Shown here: positions 33,992 to 47,199 of the stretch, piece after piece
Position numbering within the stretch: position 1 is the stretch's first letter
Layout: every line of letters begins with the position of its first letter
Source of the DNA: Malus domestica
Lineage: Eukaryota; Streptophyta; Magnoliopsida; Rosales; Rosaceae
NCBI RefSeq assembly: GCF_042453785.1
Contig: NC_091667.1
Coordinates: 36,262,001-36,326,000, forward strand
Direction of reading: 5' to 3'
DNA length: 64,000 nt
Program-made: the position numbers and the translations under genes
The notes under the pieces: generated by a model
Databases searched by the model: none
Seen by the model: the letters and a program-made list of their open reading frames with translations, nothing else
Told to the model about the DNA's origin: nothing

Positions 33992-35572
33992 CACTAATGC
34001 GTTGGTCTTGAAGAAGTTATTAATTACACTCCATAAGTTTCAAACGAAGGAGGTTTGGGAAGAATACTTTTTTAGCTTCCCAAACGATCAAAACATTGTG
34101 AAATAGTCGTTTGTTCGTCGGAGTTAGGCCATGCTTGAAGCTCAAGAGTCAAAACTCAGCTCTAATTAAATACATAATAAGTAAGTTTACGTACAGATGA
34201 AGATGATCAGCAGATGAAGATGGTTGTTGCTTGTATCCTTGTTTATTTACTACGAGATAACTTCTGCCTCATTTGTTAATTAATAGAGGTAAGAATTTAA
34301 ATTCATCACTATATATGTTTGAATACTATATACCTACGTCTTGCTACTACGAATTGTCCAACTTTGGCTAGTCATTTAATTGCTAGCTGCCTGCCAAGAA
34401 TTTTGTTGGAGGAGCCATGGATGTTACTGAGGAGAAAGATGAGCAGAGATGGAAAAACAGAAACAACCTTCTGCAAGATTTGCCTGAAGGCTGAAGATGT
34501 TTGTGGTGTTTTTGCAGGTAGTGTGTATATGTGTTGTCAAGCACAAACAAAGACCCGATAGTTTCGAAATGATAAGAGTCTGTGCTTGGAACGGTACGGA
34601 GGAGTGAGTTTACTGTTACATTAATTCTTGCATATATATTTTCCTTGAGAAGGCAGACATATTTATATATCTGTTCCAACCCATGGCCTGACTTGACCTA
34701 ATGACCGGTGAACAAGGCGTGCAACGTTGCTTTCAATCACGATGATTTCGGCCATGGCATGGCATGGCATGGCATCCTTATGCCTTCGGCCATGGCATGA
34801 CATCCTTTGTAGCTAGTCAGTCATATGGTTAAACCTTCTAGACTTATTGTGGCGGCGGAAAGATCAAAACAAAACAAAGGGTGGAGTTTGAAAGTTAAAA
34901 AGATGTGAGATGTTACGATATGCAACCTAGTGTTAATTCTAGGCATCAGACATGACCTAAATTTGTGCAGTATGTATCGCCTACTTGTAGTAAACAAGGC
35001 TATTTTTAATTGGGCTTTTCGAAATCCAACACAAGGTTAGTTAGGGCTTTTAAACCCGAGATTCATGACCACTATTTTAATTCAATTTTTAGAATTTATT
35101 ATTAAGAGTAGAAAGAGTTTGGAACTATTACATTAGTTTGGGGATAATAAGTTTCGAATCCGAGATGCATGATGAGTAAAAACCTAACACTCTAGCTACT
35201 AAGATATTGAACCACATGCAGAGAAAGAAAATTGTGTTGTGGTTTAATTAAGGAGAAGTGCAAGCAACCTTTGTATTTGGATCTTTTTACTTCTCCAAAT
35301 GTCATGTTTTTGCACAAAAAATACCTTTAAAGCTTTTGGCTAGATATTAAAGATGAAAACTAGAAACTATAATTTCAAAGAAAAGTCTTGTTTTTTGTTT
35401 AAAAATATTACGTGTCATGTAAAAAAAGTTATAAAAAAATCCAAATATAAAGGTTACTAACATCTTTCTTTCTTATTAATTTCTTATGAGCTTTCACTAA
35501 ATTTTTTAATTGGTTATCTTGTTTCTTCTTTTTGATAAAACTATACTTTAAAATGTTTTAATCTACGAGGTG
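33992..35572. other. Intergenic, nothing recognised
   Basis: AT-rich spacer. A short tandem run of ggcat units lies at about 34754-34773 (ccatggcatggcatggcatg). No gene is supported. Confidence 0.5.
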
Positions 35573-36060
35573 AGAGCATCTCCAAATGAGATGTCAAATT
35601 TTGAACATAAAATTTAAATTTGATAGCCTATGTGGCATTTTGACATCTTTTAAAGTTTTATTGTCCATCGGATATGTCAAATTAAATTATTATTTTATTA
35701 TATTATAAAATAAATGATTAAATTAATAAAAACTTAATAAAAGACATTTAATAATTATGAAATCCGAACCGTTCACCATTTATTTTTAACAAGAGGGGAC
35801 TGTTCACTTACCTTGATTGAACAAAAGGGAAAGGGTCAACAACAACATTAATTACAATGATGATTAAACCAATAAAAATTAATAAAAGCCATTAATAATT
35901 AATTTTGAAGCTGCTGTCAAATTTGACAGCAACTCTCTTGCTGCCAATCCATGTCATCGCCACATAAGATTTGACATTTTGGTTGGAGAATATTAGTGTG
36001 ATCTTTTTTTACTGTTATAACTTATGTGGATATTTTGACATTTCCTTTAGAGATGTTTTG
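35573..36060. mobile_element. Probable MITE upstream of RPL9
   Basis: The left end (gagcatctccaaatgagatg, then tcaaattttgaacat) is mirrored at the right end (tattttgacatttc, then tttagagatg). Internal copies of atttgacat and tgtcaaatt also face each other. The element is about 490 bp with no coding sense. It ends about 160 bp before the RPL9 TATA box. Confidence 0.5.
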
Positions 36061-36223
36061 ATGGGGCGATCCTTGGTCCTGGCCAACTATTACTATTTTT
36101 GAAAAAGCCCAAAACCTTTACCATAATTTGAAAATCAAGCCCAGGTCCATATCACTTTCATTCTCTGGGCTACGATCGGCAAGGCCTGGCCCATACAAGA
36201 TTAAGTCTTAGGGGTTTAACATC

Positions 36224-36254
36224 CTATATAAACATTTCACAAGACGTTAGGGTT
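36224..36254 (+). promoter_or_regulatory. RPL9 core promoter: TATA box and telo-box
   Basis: CTATATAAAC lies at 36224-36233. TTAGGGTT (the telo-box in reverse) lies at 36247-36254, close to the expected transcript start. GGGCT/GGCCCA words of the site II type lie upstream at about 36139-36193. This combination is typical of plant ribosomal-protein and other growth-related promoters. Confidence 0.7.
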
Positions 36255-36334
36255 CCCTGTCTCGCCCAAATCACACACGCACCAACCGGAGCCGCAGTGC
36301 GAGAGAGAGAGAAACAACCAGAGCAGCAGCGGAG

Positions 36335-37874
36335 ATGAAGACCATCCTCTCCTCCGAGACCATGGACATCCCCGACGGTGTCAAGATCAAGGTTCACGCC
36401 AAGATCATCGAGGTCGAAGGCCCTCGCGGGAAGCTCGTCCGCAACTTCAAGCACTTGAACCTGGACTTTCAGCTCGTCACCGACGAGGAGACCGGAAAGC
36501 GGAAGCTGAAGGTGGAGGCCTGGTTCGGCACCCGCAAAACTAGCGCCGCCATCCGCACCGCCCTCTCCCACGTCGGAAATCTCATCACCGGCGTCACCAA
36601 GGGGTACCGCTACAAGATGCGTTTCGTGTATGCTCATTTTCCCATCAATGCCTCCATCACTAATGAGGCCAAGGCGATCGAGATCCGTAACTTTTTGGGT
36701 GAAAAGAAGGTACCCTTTTGCACCATTTTGCCAGATTTTAACTGGGTTTGATTTGTTTTTGTGGTTATTTGAGTTTGATTTTGATGTTTGTTGTGCATTT
36801 TTGGGTTTTGTTCAGCTCAATGATTTGTCTCAACTGTTTGATTTGTGAATGTATGTGAGATTTCATTGCCATTTTAGGCTGAGATTTATTATTATTTTCC
36901 TGTTGATGTTGCAGAATTGCACAAGGTATCGTGATGCCATGCGCTTTTTTCTTTCTTTCTCGTTTTGAATTCAGAGTGGGCATGATTGGAGTGATTACAA
37001 TTCCTTACTTTTGTTCGACCGTATACATAGTTGCATGTTATGCATAAGGTGGCATTAGATATAGTAGTCCTCGCTGTCATTGGTGTAATGTAGTCCTTGC
37101 AGATGACTTATGTAATTAATCCTTAAAAGATTGCATATTGACATTTTCTATTGTAATGGACACCAGAAGAATGAATCTCTCCTATCGTTGTTGTAGAAAT
37201 GTGTCGGTTTCTGGTTCCGATTGCTTGATTCGTGTTTTATGTTATGTCCACGGGATGGTCCAGTTAGCTTTCTACCATTTACATTCATTTTTCTGCTAAA
37301 ATTTGGTGATTTTCACCGTCTTTGAACGCAATAAGATGTTCGAAATTACTTCATTGGATTATAAAGAGCCGAATGACATGGTTTGTGATTTATGAGAAGT
37401 GAAAAGTTTGATTGCAGATTGATGTCGTAGGTTAGGTTGAACTGTTTGTACCTTTGAACCATGAAACAACTTTTTGTATTTGGTAATGTTGTGCTTTCTA
37501 GTCCATTCGTCTTGATGATTGGTCTGCTTGCTCAATCAGGTGAGGAAGGTGGATATGCTTGACGGTGTTAATATCACCCGATCTGAGAAGGTCAAGGATG
37601 AGCTTATCTTGGATGGAAATGATATCGAGCTTGTTTCTCGGTCTTGTGCCCTGATCAACCAGGTCCCTCTCTCTCTCTCTCTCCCGCTATTGATCTGGCT
37701 TTTATCTCTCGTTATGCAGACAATATGTATCATGGAAAATGCTGCGCTCGCTTGCTGATACCTTATTTATCGTATTTGTTTCGACAGAAATGCCATGTCA
37801 AGAACAAGGATATCAGGAAGTTTCTTGATGGTATCTATGTGAGCGAGAGGGGAACCATCGTTACAGACGAATGA
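36335..37874 (+). CDS. RPL9: 60S ribosomal protein L9 (uL6)
   Basis: Three exons (36335-36709, 37540-37662, 37788-37874) join in phase to 194 residues, the usual length of plant RPL9. The start [20 protein letters not shown] is family-typical. Other landmarks are [49 protein letters not shown] and the ending [15 protein letters not shown]. The protein is a component of the large cytosolic ribosomal subunit. The first exon is GC-rich and the first intron is long (830 bp), common for highly expressed plant ribosomal genes. A CT microsatellite lies at the start of intron 2. No defect is seen. Confidence 0.97.
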
Positions 37875-39160
37875 AGAGTGTTTGTTTTTGCGTACTTTCG
37901 GAATGTAGTTTAATTTCCTCGTGGAATTGGCTAGTCATCATTCCTTTTGTTCGAGAGTTCATGTGGGCAAATTTTAAAAGTTTGGTTGACTTTGGATCGA
38001 TAAATTTTGTCTTCAAAAGCAATATTTCATTAGGTTTTGGTTTTCTGTTAGACCAAAATATATCGGGTGTCAAATTTTGTGCCTGCAACTTAATTATCTT
38101 TAGTTATTTGGATGCAATGGAGTTGAAAATTTTAAACTAAATTTGCAAATCAAATGAAGTGTCGTTAATATAAAATAAGCACGTTAATTAAAGTTTAAGT
38201 AATAATTTAATTATTAATAATTATATTATTTGGTTTGTAAATTTTGATTTAAAAACTTAGTTGCTCTAACATTATTTTAGATATAATTCTATTTTTCTTG
38301 ATTATTGGATTAAGTCCTGTGACTCATTGTCCACTTCAAATAATTTTTATTATACTGTGTTACATATTTTACCTATTTACATGTCTCAAAATTGTTATAA
38401 TTTATCTCATTAATTGTGTGATCTCAATAGATTTTCGTTCATACTCCTACACTCTTTGGTTTTTTTAGTCCATTATATTCTTTAAATCATTTGATTGAAG
38501 TCGGAAATTGAGAAAGATGTAAGAAGTAAAAATGAATGTATATAGCACTATTCAAAATTTAGCATCCTATCTTTTGATTTGTACGATTTATTCCAAATAA
38601 ATGAATATCGTACTTTTTCTAAAAAAAAAAAAAATTCAAATGATATTGTATTCAATTTGAAACTAGCTGAATTTTTGGGACCTTGATTTAGGAGAAAACA
38701 TGGTTCGGTAAGTATCATAATGCAATTGTTAGATTTCAAGTTTCTAACTAATATAACTGCTCATTTTAGATTTTACCGATAACACACCAAACAATTGTCA
38801 AAATACAATTAATTAGATTTTAAGTTTCCAATTAACTGTATTAATACATTTGGTGTGTACGAACCTTGTTTTCGATGCACTCAAAATACCCAAAAATGTA
38901 TTGGTAATTTTCGGGTAATGCTGTCGGGTTTTGGGCAAGCAAATTTCAGGTAAATGCCGCAATTATATCTGAAAACCAAAAGTAAAAATTTTAAAATAAA
39001 ATGAGAGGAATTTTTTTTTTAAAGTTAAATAATAAATTTTGTTAAATTAAATATTAAATCGAACCTCCAGAAGAGAAAAATAGCTGAATTATATTTTGTG
39101 AGAGAAAATAAGCCGCGAGTGAGTAGTCAGATCAGATTTGATTCTCCAACATGACAAGAA
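37875..39160. other. Intergenic, nothing recognised
   Basis: 3' flank of RPL9, then AT-rich spacer with a poly(A) run near 38622. No gene is supported. Confidence 0.5.
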
Positions 39161-39164
39161 GGGC

Positions 39165-39174
39165 TTTATAAAAA
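39165..39174 (+). promoter_or_regulatory. TATA box of the stomatin-like gene
   Basis: TTTATAAAAA lies 86-95 bases upstream of the start codon. Confidence 0.55.
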
Positions 39175-39259
39175 CCCTTCGTCTCCTTCGTCTTCGCCTC
39201 TGTAAAACCGCCCATTGAAATTCTTACTACCACCACGGAAATCCGCAACAGCGAAGAAG

Positions 39260-42257
39260 ATGAGTATGTTCAAGCTGAATTCCCTCAATTCGCTGCGAGC
39301 TCTGAGGCACCTCCACGCCTCCCAATCCGCCGGCCTCAGAGCGCTCACCACCTGCTCGTCATTAATCCTCAAACAGTCGACCCCACTTCTCTCTCCGTCT
39401 TCGTCTCCGTCTCCGTCTGCGTTCGCACCGTCGCACAATCTGCTTGCCGTTCGAAACTACCGGAGCAGCCGCGATCTAAGGTAATTTACTCTTTTGCGTG
39501 CATTGGCTTGGTGTGTTATCGGTAAAATCAGAAATGACTTGCAGATTTGATTTGGGTTTTGCGTGTTTGTGGTTTTTGAAATTACGGGTCCGGCGAGTTT
39601 GTGCGTCTCGGTGAGTTACTCCGGGTTTTATGTGTAGAAGCTATGGGATTACGCCTCCCAGGAATTGGGGCATTCGGATTGTGCCTGAGAAGAAGGCCTT
39701 TGTGATTGAGCGGTTCGGAAAGTACATCAAGACTCTGCCGTCTGGAATCCATTTCTTGATTCCGTTTGTGGATAGGATTGCTTATGTGCATTCCTTGAAA
39801 GAAGAGGTCATCAATGTTCTTGACCAGTCCGCCATTACCAAGGACAATGTCGCCCTTATGATTGATGGTGTGCTTTATGTTAGGGTAATATCACATTCCT
39901 GAATTGGGATTGTGCGCCGTGTTTCATTACTGGGTCACTGAGAGCTTCTTTTTTATTATTTCTTGTGTGGGTGCAGATTGTGGATCCTATGCTGGCCTCC
40001 TATGGTGTTGACAATCCTATTAATGCAGCTATTCAGCTTGCACAGACTACCATGCGTATTGCAATCGGGAAAATCACTCTTGACAAGACATTTGAGGAAA
40101 GAGAATCCCTCAATGATGAGATAGTGGTATGTTAATCTCCTTTTTTGCTTCTAATAACTGTAACGATTAAAACTCTGGAAAGACTTGTTCTTGTTTGAAG
40201 TAATAATGTTGGTTTGAGTCTCTGACAAGAGTGTTTTGTCCCGTATTTTTATGATTTTATGTGATAATTTTCTGGTAACAAGAAAATATCTGATGGGGGC
40301 GATGCTTTAAGATTGTCTAGACTTGTTATTAAAGATTGTTTCAGCAGCTTAATGACCTCATTTTCCTTGTAAGCTAACATTTTAGGTTAAGAAATAATAT
40401 GAGTGGCATCATTCTGCAGACAATTCTCAACAAGGCTGCATCAGCATGGGGGTTGGAGTGCCTCCGCTATGAAATAAGTAATAGATCCCTTTTGCAAGTG
40501 TTTTGTCTGATACTATTTGTTATTTTCTTCAGAAATCTTTTCTAAATGTTTGACCGTTCCTACTTGTGTAGAGGACATAACTCCTCCTCGTGCGGTGAGG
40601 GAAGCTATGGAGATGCAAGCAGAAGCAGAACGAAAAAAGAGAGCTCAAATTCTTGAGTCTGAGGGTACAGACCTCCACGTCTGTTTGATATTTCAGTTAT
40701 ACATGGTGCAAGTGAAACGCTGTAGTTAGACTTAGGCCCTAGGATCGCAAACAGATGATGGCTTTCTTTTTGAATTTGTGGACTTCCTTTACCTGAAGTA
40801 TTTTTAGTTACTCTGTAAAGTAGGAATATGCACTGGCAGAAACTAATGTGTTTTTTCACAGGAGAAAGGCAGGCCAACATAAACATCGCAGATGGAAAGA
40901 AGAGTGCTATAATTTTAGCGGCAGAAGGTAGATAAAGTTCTGATATAATCTAGTCCCAGTAGTGTGCAATAATATATTGTGGACATTTGATGTTTGTGGT
41001 CCTTTAGTCATACTTCCGTTGAATTCTCCATTCTCTTTTTACAGGAGAAGCGCAATCCATTCTTGCTAAAGCAAATGCAACATCTAGAGGAATTTCCCTT
41101 GTGTCAAAGTCTCTCAATGAAAGTGGGGGTGCAGAGGTGAGTTCTTAAATTCCCTTCATTGTGCTTGTTTTGAAATAGGCAGACTTGTTTTCTTATAAAA
41201 AAAAAGCAATTAATGCATAGAATATTCAAGCAGGGGATTCCAAACTACACCTTCAGCTACAAGTAATGTTAATGTTTAATAAAAGGTGTATAATTGGAAA
41301 AATAATTTCTTCCTCAGAGATTTGCAACATCTTCATGCAGCAATCACAGAGCAACTAACTTTCCTATGTTTTACACATTCACATTCCCATCTTTGCAGTT
41401 CTTTCTAACCCTTCAGGATTACTAGATATTTTCAAGTCCAACACATCACACTTGTCAGCCGCTACAATGATTATACTGTTATTTTCATATAAGTATGTAA
41501 TATCATGTGGTTACCCCTCCTGTATCTTGTCAAATAGGCTTCCTATTATTTTGAAAAAATATTGCAACACTGCGGGCTCTTTATCTTGGTTATTGGGATT
41601 TTGGGATCTTTATCTTTGTTTGTTTGTTTATTCCTTGTATGGACTTTTAACTGGCTACTGTTTTTTCTTTTTCATTCTGATTTACTGTTACTTTGCCCGT
41701 CCCCCATAAATCCTATGTGCATTGCATCTTCTAGAGGCAAGAGTTTTTCCTTATAAGCAATGATCATGTGGTATACAGCTTTTATGAAACTCTTTTTCAC
41801 GTGCTTTGTACGTGTGGAGGAAAGCAACTAATATTATGGTCTGATTTGCAGGCAGCTGCTTTGAAAATTGCTGAGCAGTACGTTGGTGCCTTTGGTAATA
41901 TCGCTAAACAGGTGAAAACCAAACCGTCTAACTTTGGATAACATATATGCTGCGTCTAACGAATGCTTAGTTGATTGATAAAGTATTTTGCCTTCTTTTT
42001 CGTGAACGGTTTTGCAGGGCACAACAGTGTTGCTTCCTAGTGCTTCAAATAATCCTGCTGCCATGATCTCTCAAGCCTTAAGTATCTACAAAAGCTTGGT
42101 TAACAATCCTTCCACCCTTGGATCAACTGGAGGCACGCACAGTGATGATGCTTCATCAGAAGGATCTGATGGTGTTCGAATGATCGAGGAAACAACTAAT
42201 CAAGATAATGCAAAGGAATCAGGATTTTCGCTTCAGAACCGCAAGAAAGGAGCATAG
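39260..42257 (+). CDS. SLP: Mitochondrial stomatin-like protein (SPFH/band 7)
   Basis: Nine exons (39260-39480, 39638-39884, 39977-40126, 40420-40477, 40572-40664, 40862-40927, 41045-41136, 41852-41911, 42018-42257) join in phase to 408 residues. Residues 1 to about 75 are rich in Ser, Arg and Leu without acidic residues, fitting a mitochondrial presequence. The SPFH/band-7 domain spans about 95-270 ([65 protein letters not shown]). A coiled-coil segment follows ([20 protein letters not shown]). The C-terminal tail is polar. Plant SLP1/SLP2 sit in large inner-membrane complexes and help organise respiratory supercomplexes. The first ATG after the TATA box that gives the presequence is used; an in-frame ATG at 39215 is possible but less likely. 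Confidence 0.95.
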
Positions 42258-44897
42258 AGTTTGACTTCTCTCAATTGTTCGCCAATTCAACTAGTTACTG
42301 GGCTCTTCCACACCAGACATTTTTCACCGTAGGATGCTTTCGTCGTTGTTTTAGCCGAAAGGTAGGACGTGTCCACTTAATATGAGCTGTGATTAACTAA
42401 AAGGGTGTCAGATTTTTGCAATGAGAGTGATAGATGCCAAATCATATAAAGGAATTGAATTTTTTTGGGTTGGAACTCACCATTTTGCAAATTGTCGTCT
42501 TATTGTTCTTTCATCCAGTTCAGAGGTGAATGTTTAAGGTGGATCAGGTTTTCCTTTGGGCCGTTGTGTTTCAGAGGCCCCCCTGCTTGTCGTGTTTTTG
42601 CTGGTAGATGCTTGGGTTGGGCTGTCTAAATCCTACTTTGTGTTTTTAGGACAGTTTTTTTTTTTTTTTTTTATTTTATTTTTTTTTTTTTATTTTTTTT
42701 ATTTTGAACAAACGATAGTATATATACTAAGAAAGTGGGGGAAGTGAGCTAAGTCTTACAATGAGTTTGCTAATAATGTGGAAGACTTTTCATTTACAAG
42801 TGAAGAGAAATATCACTAGACCGTAGTACTAAGTAGTTTTAGGACATGTTAAGACTTTTAAAGAGTAGCCACTCGAGCAATGCTTGAGCTGTTCTTGAGA
42901 GGCTTCGGTGGAGGTTTTAGTGTCGCTCCAGGGGCCTCGAAAGGGCTTGAGCATTGCTCCTGGATCATCTTATTAGGTTTTCATTATATTATACTAATAC
43001 ATGACCACACATAAAGTGAAATATTTTACTTTTATTTTTTAAATTGAAGCGTCGTAATCGGGGGAGCATAATCCCTTGTGTTTCCAGTTTGATTTGTTGA
43101 ATCCAAATGTTGACTTTTAGATACATGGTCCCCAGATTTCAACTTGATATTTGATGCGTTTGTCTTCTCTTGTTGTAGGTTAAGGGTCGTGGTGTTTTGT
43201 TTTCATCTAATTAGGATCTCATCCACTTCCAAAAACTACAACAAAAAATGGTGTAGAGCCAAATCCTATCATCTTGAAATCTACATCATCCCTTTATCCT
43301 TTCTCTAACGCTATTATTGATAGAGAGATTTTTTAGTATGCCTGAAACACAGGATGGTACACCACATAAGCTTTGACGAAACAATATTCCAAGTTAGTCA
43401 TCCTGTCACACAACAATATAATATTTTATAGGCTTAAGTGGATTAATAGTCTCCTTGTGAGCCTCATGTGCCAATAATTAATGGAGAGTTGACGAAATTT
43501 TCAATTTTGGGTATAAATCTAACAGACTTCACCATAATGACTTAAATCCTTGTGTTTTTTTTTGTTTTTTTGTTTACCACATGAGCTATCTTCCAACTAC
43601 CATGTTGCCACGGAAACTAATAATCCTATTAGGCCTATTATATTATAACATTATCGTTGTATGTAAGTCTCTTCAGACGAGCTTACATACAACAATGCAG
43701 GGGCAAATGGGTCTTTAACACTGAACAAGATTATGAAAGTTGCTTGCCGGCCGGCCGGCCGTCTAATGAGCTAATAATGCCACATGCGTTTGAAGGTTTT
43801 GTCAAACCAAACTTAACTTTTCTGTGACGTATGCCAAAAAAGTCGAAAACAACAACGCCACTCTTAATTAACAATTACTCGAATATCTACGCCTGCAAAT
43901 TAGATATAAAACCAAGTTATATTAATTATTGGATCATTTGATGTTACGGAAAAACAAGAGAAGGGTTGTATGTTACACACATGAGAATAATTAAGTTGGT
44001 TACAACAACGTTTTGCACCAAAGAAATAATATACTGTTAATGTAGCGTCCAGTATCAATGAAATAGAATTATGTTTAATATTGTACTCATGTGTATTTAT
44101 TTCATTAGCACTCCCCATATCTAAGTTGTTTTTGCTCTTCACACTTTGTCTCTCTTTTCTTGTACCATGGTATGTCTTGTTACTGAAAGAAAAGCAACAA
44201 GTGTTGTTGAAACCTAATCACAAATAAACAAGTGTCCAATCATAATTTCTAATTTTAATTATACAAACACGTGTCTATTTGTAATTAATTTTTCAACAGC
44301 ACTTGCTACTCTTCTTTCAGCACCTAAGCAGGATTTTATGGACCATATAGCCATTTCCACACAGGAATTAAAATACAAGATTCCTTTCCACCTATAATCT
44401 AACAAGTGATTGAAAATTTGAATCTGACTGATTCCTTGACCCCATAAAAAATTTCTTATTTTAGTAATATTTTTATTTCTTTTATGCAGTTTCATATCCC
44501 GTCCCGTTGGGATTATGGGTTTATAATCCGACCTTTCTCCAGCGCCATTCTCACACCCCGCTGGATTCTGAAATCCCAGAAAAAGCCTGGACTCTAGAAA
44601 TTGTCATTTGCTATGCACTTTGTCCAATCCAAGAGTCTTTGTCCGTTTTGAGCCTTGCAATTAGTCCTGGACTATATCATCCCTAGCTAAATCCATCTGC
44701 TATTCACAATCACGTATTGTCAGTTCATCACACTCTTTACCCGTAATTTCAGATCCTTCCACTCTCCACTCAAATCCCGTTTTTCGTAAATTAGATTAGT
44801 TTAGAATATCGCTCGAAAAAAAGGGTTTGGCTTCCAAAAGGGAGGAGCTTTATAATCGAATTGTCAAAAAGTCGTTAAATTTATCATCTGGGATTCG
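42258..44897. other. Long intergenic stretch with a few small structures
   Basis: It holds a T-rich run (42657-42707), an imperfect palindrome at 42872-42962 (gagcaatgcttgagc facing gcttgagcattgctc), an exact short hairpin at 43656-43693 and a GGCC run (about 43748-43761). No gene is supported. The last 200 bases are the promoter and leader of the UNC93-like gene. Confidence 0.5.
43656..43693. repeat. Perfect 12-bp stem hairpin
   Basis: gttgtatgtaag at 43656-43667 is exactly mirrored by cttacatacaac at 43682-43693, with a 14-base loop. Confidence 0.8.
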
Positions 44898-46446
44898 ATG
44901 GGTTTCGAAGGAGTGGAAGAATCGGGAGGGACGGAGGTGCCCCAGTCGAAGTTCAGGTACAACTCGCCGTTTGTCCAAGTGAGTCTGATCGGATTCGTCT
45001 GTTTCTGCTGCCCTGGCATGTTCAACGCCCTCTCCGGCATGGGCGGCGGAGGCCAGGTCGATCCGACCGCCTCCAACAACGCCTCCACCGCCCTCTACAC
45101 CACCTTCGCCGTCTTCGGTATCCTCGGCGGCGGCATCTACAACATCCTCGGCCCCCGCCTCACCCTCCTCTCCGCCTGCTCCACCTACGTCCTATACGCC
45201 GGCTCATTCCTCTACTATAACCACCATAAGCACCAGGCTTTTGCTGTTGTTGCCGGAGCAATCCTCGGAATCGGCGCTGGCCTCCTCTGGGTCGGTCAAG
45301 GTGCCATCATGACGTCATACCCTCCCCCGAATCGAAAGGGGACGTACATCTCGCTTTTCTGGAGCATTTTCAACATGGGCGGCGTCATCGGAGGACTAAT
45401 CCCCTTTGTTCTTAATTACCACCGGAGCGAAGCGGCGTCCGTCAACGATGCAACTTACATCGGGTTCATGATTTTCATGTCCATCGGGACTCTTTTGACC
45501 CTCGCTATCCTGCCCCCCAGCAAAGTTGTCCGGGACGACGGGACTAAGTGTACGGACATTCAGTACTCAAATGTCACAACTGAGGCCATTGAGATTGTCA
45601 AGCTGTTTATAAATTGGAAAATGCTTCTTATAGTGCCGGCAGCTTGGTCGAGCAATTTTTTCTACACCTACCAATTCAACAATGTCAACAAGATTATGTT
45701 TAATCTGAGGACCAGAGGATTCAACAATGTGTTCTACTGGGGAGCGCAGATGTTGGGGTCCGTCGTGATTGGACACATCATGGATTTCAGCTTCAAGAGT
45801 AGGAGGATGAGGGGTTTCGCTGGCATTTCTGTGGTTGGTGTCATCGGGACTGCCATTTGGATTGGCGGACTTGCCAACCAGCTCAACTACTCTCGCGGCG
45901 ATTTGCCAGAGAAGTTGGATTTTAAGGACTCGGGATCTGCTTTCGCAGGACCATTCGTGTTGTATTTCAGCTTCGGGTTGCTTGATGCCATGTTCCAGAG
46001 CATGGTTTACTGGATCATTGGAGCCTTGGCGGATGACTCTGAAATTCTGAGCAGGTAACGTGCCTCGGTTCTCAAGTTTTAATCTCAGTGATCTTTGTGC
46101 ATTTAGGCCATTTTCCGCGCGCGTGATTGGATTGGACTGGATACTCCAATCCGCGCACGAGACTTGGCCTTAAACTGTGATGCTAAATACGTGTTTTGTG
46201 CATGTATTTTACAGGTACGTTGGATTCTACAAGGGAATACAGAGTGCAGGGGCAGCAGTTGCTTGGCAAGTCGACACGCGCAAGGCGTCTTTCCTCGCCC
46301 AATTGGTTACGAATTTCGCGCTCAACACCGTGAGCTATCCGTTGCTAGTGGTTCTGATATTGCTGGCTGTGAAGGATGAAGGCAAGACTGATGTGGAGGA
46401 ATTTACAATGGAGAAGGTTGCTGAGCCTGCAGCGTCAGGAAAGTGA
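44898..46446 (+). CDS. UNC93-like membrane transporter (major facilitator fold)
   Basis: Two exons (44898-46054 and 46215-46446) join in phase to 462 residues, close to the length of Arabidopsis UNC93-like proteins such as At1g18000/At1g18010. After a short hydrophilic start come about eleven or twelve hydrophobic segments. Family landmarks are the first-helix region VSLIGFVCFCCPGMFNALSG, then MGGGGQVDP, the glycine-rich second helix region, VGQGAIMTSYP, and FWSIFNMGGVIGGLIP. Exon 1 is strikingly GC-rich at its start. Family members sit in membranes and are thought to influence ion transport; the substrate is unknown. The N-terminus follows the first ATG after a stop-containing leader. No defect is seen. 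Confidence 0.93.
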
Positions 46447-47199
46447 TCATAATGGTCGTCAGCTTAATTAGCATATCGAATTTGCCATAATCCATCCGAA
46501 TATTTGTCTTAATTACGTTCACACGATCAAATCTTCATGCTTCAGTGTAATGAAAATGCTAGTGTAATTGATGTATCATGTTCAAATTGTCAAAGTATTT
46601 TACAGATTTATCGAAGTTCATGTTTTGATAAAATTTCCTTTAATTTTGGAATGATTAGTTCTTGATCATGATTGTCTATTAGTTTCATGCCGGATTCTTT
46701 CATGCTTAAAAATTCAATGATCTCCGGCTTTCAAACGGCCCCTAAGGGAATGAATATTGGATTTGGAGTAGGTCAGTTGCCCCGTTGCACTTGAGTTTGA
46801 AACCGACCAGAATAGTTTGGAATATCACCAGAGAATGAATATTAACGTCTTCTTTTGACTAGAATAGTTTTTAATACCAACGAAGGATGGATATTGACGT
46901 CTTTTTTTCTTTTTCCATGTAAAGTTTGTAACACAACAGGATATGTAACACAAATTTTGATTGATCTACAGAAGGAAATGGCGGTCCTAATTAACATTTT
47001 TTGTGACAAAATTTATTTTTAAAACATACATGATTAATAAATAATTCTGGCATATACATATAAATGAATTAAAATATAGGATTTTCACTACTTAATATAT
47101 AATTCTGGCACATACACATAAACTTCATGGCTTTAGGGTTCTTGTATTTTGGGATACATTAATTAATATAAAGCTGGATTGGAAGCGCATGCAATGCGA
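46447..47199. other. Convergent intergenic spacer
   Basis: 3' flanks of two genes facing each other. A loose direct repeat around agaatagttt...aatattaacgtctt / gatattgacgtctt lies at about 46810-46905. Nothing else is seen. Confidence 0.5.

Noticed and set aside
34319-34679. Frames of 80 and 98 codons around 34.4 kb
   Set aside because: Cysteine-containing but with no family pattern; opposite strands are both open.
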